The notes beneath the pieces are model-generated. The model was not told the origin of the DNA, did no database searches, and saw only the letters and a list, made by a program, of their open reading frames with translations. The position numbers were made by a program, and so were the translations under genes. Of a DNA stretch of 14,646 nt, positions 13,882 through 14,646 are shown one piece after another. Where the stretch lies: assembly GCA_016928455.1 (NCBI GenBank), contig JAFGKP010000021.1:1-14646 (forward strand), read 5' to 3'. The first letter of the stretch is position 1; each line of letters opens with the position of its first letter. This DNA is from Methanomicrobia archaeon (lineage in GTDB: Archaea > Halobacteriota > Syntropharchaeia > Alkanophagales > Methanospirareceae).

Positions 13882-14646
13882 CTATTCCGAGTCAACCAAG
13901 GGTTCAATATGAATGGTTGGCTCGACTTGCAGTTCCTTTCTGATAGCTTCTTCCATCGTGGTTGCTAAGTCGTGTGCTTCTTTCAAGTTCATTTCAGGTG
14001 GGAGTTTACAGTGAAGTGTTAATTCGACATGGTCGCCGTATCGGTGTACGTGTATGTGATGGATGCAGGATGCAGTAGGTGCATTGTTCAGGACCAGGGT
14101 TCGTATTTTCGCTTCAATTGCCGGATCGGTTTTTTCACCAAATATTGAGCTCACCGCACCTTTTAAAACGCTATACGTCGCATAAAGTATGAGTGCTGAT
14201 ACTGCTATGCCCATAACGCCGTCAATCCACCACAGCCGTACGCCGGCTAGGGCGCCGAGGACGATCAAGCCAGAAGCGATGGCGTCACTGCGATGGTGCC
14301 AGCCATCCGCTCTGAGCGCCTGCGAGTCGATCTTTTTACCGGCCCAGAGCGAGAACTGCGCGAGTCCTTCCTTAACAATAACGGAAATGCCAAACACAAT
14401 GATAGCCAGCGGAGTAAACTGAGCGGCCTGATAGATCAGCAATCTCATGATCGATTCTTTCATGAACATAAAGCCGATAACGGCGAGCAGTGTGCCAATA
14501 ATGATCGCCCCGACCGATTCCGCCCGGCCATGGCCAAACGGATGGTGCTCATCTGCCGGTCGCGCCGCGATCCAGAAACTCACCAGGATAATGAGCGAGG
14601 TGAAGGTATCTGACATGGTATGCCATGCATCGGCGATCATGGCTAC
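13882..14646 (-). CDS. cation diffusion facilitator (metal/proton antiporter), N-terminus outside window
   Basis: Partial: the frame runs to the window edge, and the visible start (VAMIADAWHTMSD) corresponds to transmembrane helix 2, so helix 1 is missing. CDF proteins export Zn, Cd, Fe or Mn from the cytoplasm in exchange for protons. Two HxxxD metal-site motifs are seen: HTMSD in helix 2 and HHRSD in helix 5 (RADGWHHRSDAIASG). Such paired HxxxD sites are usual in zinc-type members. Between them lie helices 3 and 4 with the DEHHPFGHGRAE loop, also typical. After helix 6 (IDGVMGIAVSALILYATYSV) a cytoplasmic domain of about 90 residues contains HHIHVHRYGDHVELTLHC, the ferredoxin-like fold of CDF C-termini. 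The frame ends at a TAG after HIEPLVDSE, and continues in coding-like sequence beyond it. Confidence 0.9.
   Translation of the reverse strand, partial: VAMIADAWHTMSDTFTSLIILVSFWIAARPADEHHPFGHGRAESVGAIIIGTLLAVIGFMFMKESIMRLLIYQAAQFTPLAIIVFGISVIVKEGLAQFSLWAGKKIDSQALRADGWHHRSDAIASGLIVLGALAGVRLWWIDGVMGIAVSALILYATYSVLKGAVSSIFGEKTDPAIEAKIRTLVLNNAPTASCIHHIHVHRYGDHVELTLHCKLPPEMNLKEAHDLATTMEEAIRKELQVEPTIHIEPLVDSE

Noticed and set aside
1..14646. Genome-wide reading of TAG as pyrrolysine
   Set aside because: TAG is the natural end of mmp8, ksgA and the gene at 8744; read-through of these would run into antisense sequence of neighbouring genes. No pylT or pylS is in the window.

Overview
The window is archaeal DNA from a methanogen or a methane/alkane-oxidising relative. 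Four genes are methanogenesis-marker proteins (Mmp14, Mmp17, Mmp7, Mmp8), which are essentially restricted to archaea that carry methyl-coenzyme M reductase (MCR). The ribosomal proteins L19e, L18, S5 and L30 are of the archaeal type, there is a geranylgeranylglyceryl phosphate synthase for archaeal lipids, and promoters look like TATA boxes about 25 bases before leaderless or short-leader starts. A guess at lineage (Methanophagales/ANME-1 or Syntropharchaeia-like) rests only on general resemblance and is not demonstrated.

Layout. 1-292: GC-rich, possibly structured upstream region with a promoter. 293-3234 (+): mmp14, mmp17, mmp7; Mmp7 and Mmp17 are known from the ATP-driven MCR activation complex. 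3235-7736: a block with a larA-like nickel racemase gene, a four-gene ribosomal run (rpl19e, rpl18, rps5, rpl30) and the lipid synthase. This block is bounded by two perfect 26-base inverted copies of one intergenic sequence. 7802-8647 (-): mmp8. 8744-10503 (+): an unrecognised soluble protein followed by ksgA. 10500-11351 (-): DUF63 membrane protein, overlapping ksgA tail to tail. 11451-13247 (+): one 598-residue protein joining PyrK and PyrD. 13286-13489: a DUF2283 gene interrupted by an amber codon. 13549-13713 (-): a 54-residue ORF with a good ribosome binding site. 13882-14646 (-): a cation diffusion facilitator cut by the window edge, whose amber stop is followed in frame by a coding-like 23-codon tail.

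How it fits together. The marker genes serve MCR maturation. The nickel link (MCR uses the nickel tetrapyrrole F430; LarA uses a nickel-pincer nucleotide) is suggestive only. The ribosomal genes, KsgA, the lipid synthase and PyrKD are housekeeping. I see no transposase, integrase, CRISPR array, tRNA or rRNA.

The points most worth checking are the 26-base inverted repeat pair, the PyrK-PyrD fusion with a changed orotate pocket, and the amber codons: one inside a DUF2283 frame, one before a coding-like tail, and one between mmp17 and mmp7, which share a frame. Because TAG also ends mmp8, ksgA and the unrecognised gene, I do not claim wholesale pyrrolysine recoding.
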